Shown: positions 34,105 through 35,057 of the stretch, piece after piece
How the letters are laid out: each line of letters starts with the position of its first letter
How positions within the stretch are numbered: the stretch's first letter is position 1
Translations under genes and position numbers: made by a program
Source: Gammaproteobacteria bacterium
GTDB lineage: Bacteria; Pseudomonadota; Gammaproteobacteria; Chromatiales; Chromatiaceae
DNA: 35,057 nucleotides
Direction of reading: 5' to 3'
Assembly (NCBI GenBank): GCA_024206335.1
Contig: JAAGZL010000329.1
Location: 1 to 35,057, forward strand
The notes under the pieces: model-generated
Told to the model about the DNA's origin: nothing
Database searches by the model: none
The model's input: only the letters and a program-made list of their open reading frames with translations

Positions 34105-35057
34105 ATGAAGAAAGTACGTTTATTACTATCATCCTTAGCCTTGCTCACGGCGATGAACTTCGTTGTGGCAGATCAGGCGTACGCCAAGAAGCGCATGGTT
34201 TTCGCTGGCGGACCGGCAGGTGGCACCTTCCAGGTGGTCGCTAATGCCATTCAGGTCTATAAGCCGGTCAAGGCGATGAAGGATTTCTCGGTCAGGGCGC
34301 AGTCATCAGCCGGTTCTGTGGAGAATCTGCGCAAAGTAGATGCGGGGCGTGCTCAATTTGGTACGGTCTATTCCGGCCATGTCTATCTCGGCCGCAACGG
34401 ACGGATGAAGAACGATACTAAAAAGTACGAGAATGTGATGGCAGTCAGTTTTCTATACGGTGCTCCGGCCCAGCTGGTGACACGTAAAGGTTCTGGCATC
34501 AAGTCGGTCAAAGATCTGGTCGGCAAGAAAGTAGGTGTAGGTAATGCGGGTTCAGGCGCCTTTGCCAACTGTGAACTGTTCTTCAGCCACATGGGCGTGT
34601 GGGACAAAATCGAACGCAACGCCATGGGCTACAATGATGCCGCTGCTGCTTTTGGTAACAACCAGCTCGATGCTTTTTGGCTGTTCACAGCTTTTCCATC
34701 CGGTGCGGTGATTATGGCTGCTCAAACCAACGAAATCGAAATGGTCGACTTGGGTGCAGACGCCGATGCTTCGGGTTTTTATGACAAATATCCCTACTTC
34801 TCCAAGCTGAGTGTTCCCGCTGGCACCTATAAGGGTGTTGATGCTGAAGTCGGCTCGTTCCAGGATTCGGCCCTGTGGGTTGCCAACAAGGACGTCCCGG
34901 ACCAGGTGGTCTATGATCTTCTTTCCGCTGTTTACACCAAAGAGGGTTTGGCTCACATGGTGTCTCAGAAAAAGACCTTCAAAGCGATGAGTGTTGCCGC
35001 TGGTGCTGATGGTATCGTGACGCCGATGCACCCTGGTGCGATCAAGTTCTGGAAAGA
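34105..35057 (+). CDS. TRAP transporter solute receptor, TAXI family (3' end outside window)
   Basis: 317 codons are present and no stop is reached. A signal peptide (MKKVRLLLSSLALLTAM..QAYA, cleaved near residue 27) is followed by a TAXI periplasmic binding protein: FAGGPAGGTFQVVANAI, AGSVENLRKVDAGRAQFGTVY, KKVGVGNAGSGAFANCELF and the end motif HPGAIKFWK. It captures a solute for a TRAP transporter whose membrane part would lie beyond the window. GGAGGAG lies 8-14 bases before the ATG at 34105. The substrate is unknown; TAXI receptors often bind glutamate/glutamine or other carboxylates. Only a short C-terminal piece is missing, judging from the family end motif. Confidence 0.93.
   Translation, partial: MKKVRLLLSSLALLTAMNFVVADQAYAKKRMVFAGGPAGGTFQVVANAIQVYKPVKAMKDFSVRAQSSAGSVENLRKVDAGRAQFGTVYSGHVYLGRNGRMKNDTKKYENVMAVSFLYGAPAQLVTRKGSGIKSVKDLVGKKVGVGNAGSGAFANCELFFSHMGVWDKIERNAMGYNDAAAAFGNNQLDAFWLFTAFPSGAVIMAAQTNEIEMVDLGADADASGFYDKYPYFSKLSVPAGTYKGVDAEVGSFQDSALWVANKDVPDQVVYDLLSAVYTKEGLAHMVSQKKTFKAMSVAAGADGIVTPMHPGAIKFWK

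Noticed and set aside
1-35057. CRISPR arrays, IS elements, tRNA or rRNA genes
   Set aside because: No regularly spaced repeats, transposase-like proteins with terminal repeats, or RNA cloverleaf sequences were recognised by reading.

Overview
The window looks like chromosomal DNA from a free-living or symbiotic gammaproteobacterium, plausibly a sulfur-oxidising, chemolithotrophic lineage. The support is gene content: a gamma-type hisB-hisH-hisA-hisF-hisE cluster followed by tatABC, a BipA/TypA GTPase, a YgiM-like SH3 protein, a DctB/DctD pair next to a TAXI-type TRAP receptor, a persulfide-sensor-like ArsR regulator beside a TauE/SafE permease, and a soluble NAD-type formate dehydrogenase. 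The lineage is an inference; no rRNA or tRNA gene is visible.

Layout. 1-1000: tail of an unknown gene, a hairpin, and a small zinc-ribbon membrane protein on the minus strand. 1008-3780: two overlapping genes for related GTPases with membrane segments. 3889-4548 (minus): YgiM-like SH3 protein. 4550-5097: a long AT-rich spacer with a cluster of DnaA-box matches, including a perfect inverted pair, just before typA. 5098-8565: typA, proline iminopeptidase and D-aminoacyl-tRNA deacylase (the last two almost touching). 8737-11274: a large chemoreceptor. 11547-17301: hisBHAF, hisE (with no hisI in its usual place), tatA, tatB, a tatC with a long acidic tail, and a small acidic protein with a FimV-C-terminus-like segment overlapping tatC. 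17371-18280 (minus): a pentapeptide-repeat protein and a four-helix membrane protein.

18538-24080: a membrane hybrid histidine kinase translationally coupled to a REC-PAS protein, a BigR/SqrR/YgaV-like ArsR regulator, a TauE/SafE permease gene interrupted by two in-frame stops (probable recent pseudogene), and an HDOD protein. 24081-25465 holds a secreted pentapeptide-repeat protein between gene-poor spacers. 25466-29799 (minus) is a two-gene NAD-linked formate dehydrogenase: a NuoE-NuoF-like fusion and a NuoG/FdhF-like molybdenum subunit with Cys at the active site. 30484-35057 is a self-contained regulatory unit: DctB-like kinase, DctD-like sigma-54 activator, two dyad sites, a GG-N10-GC sigma-54 promoter, and a TAXI solute receptor cut off by the window end.

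Most noteworthy: the doubly nonsense-mutated TauE/SafE gene beside an apparently intact dithiol ArsR sensor; the complete sigma-54 circuit in front of the TAXI receptor; the DnaA-box cluster upstream of typA; and the extended TatC coupled to a CC-motif acidic FimV-like protein. I see no CRISPR array, transposase or phage genes.
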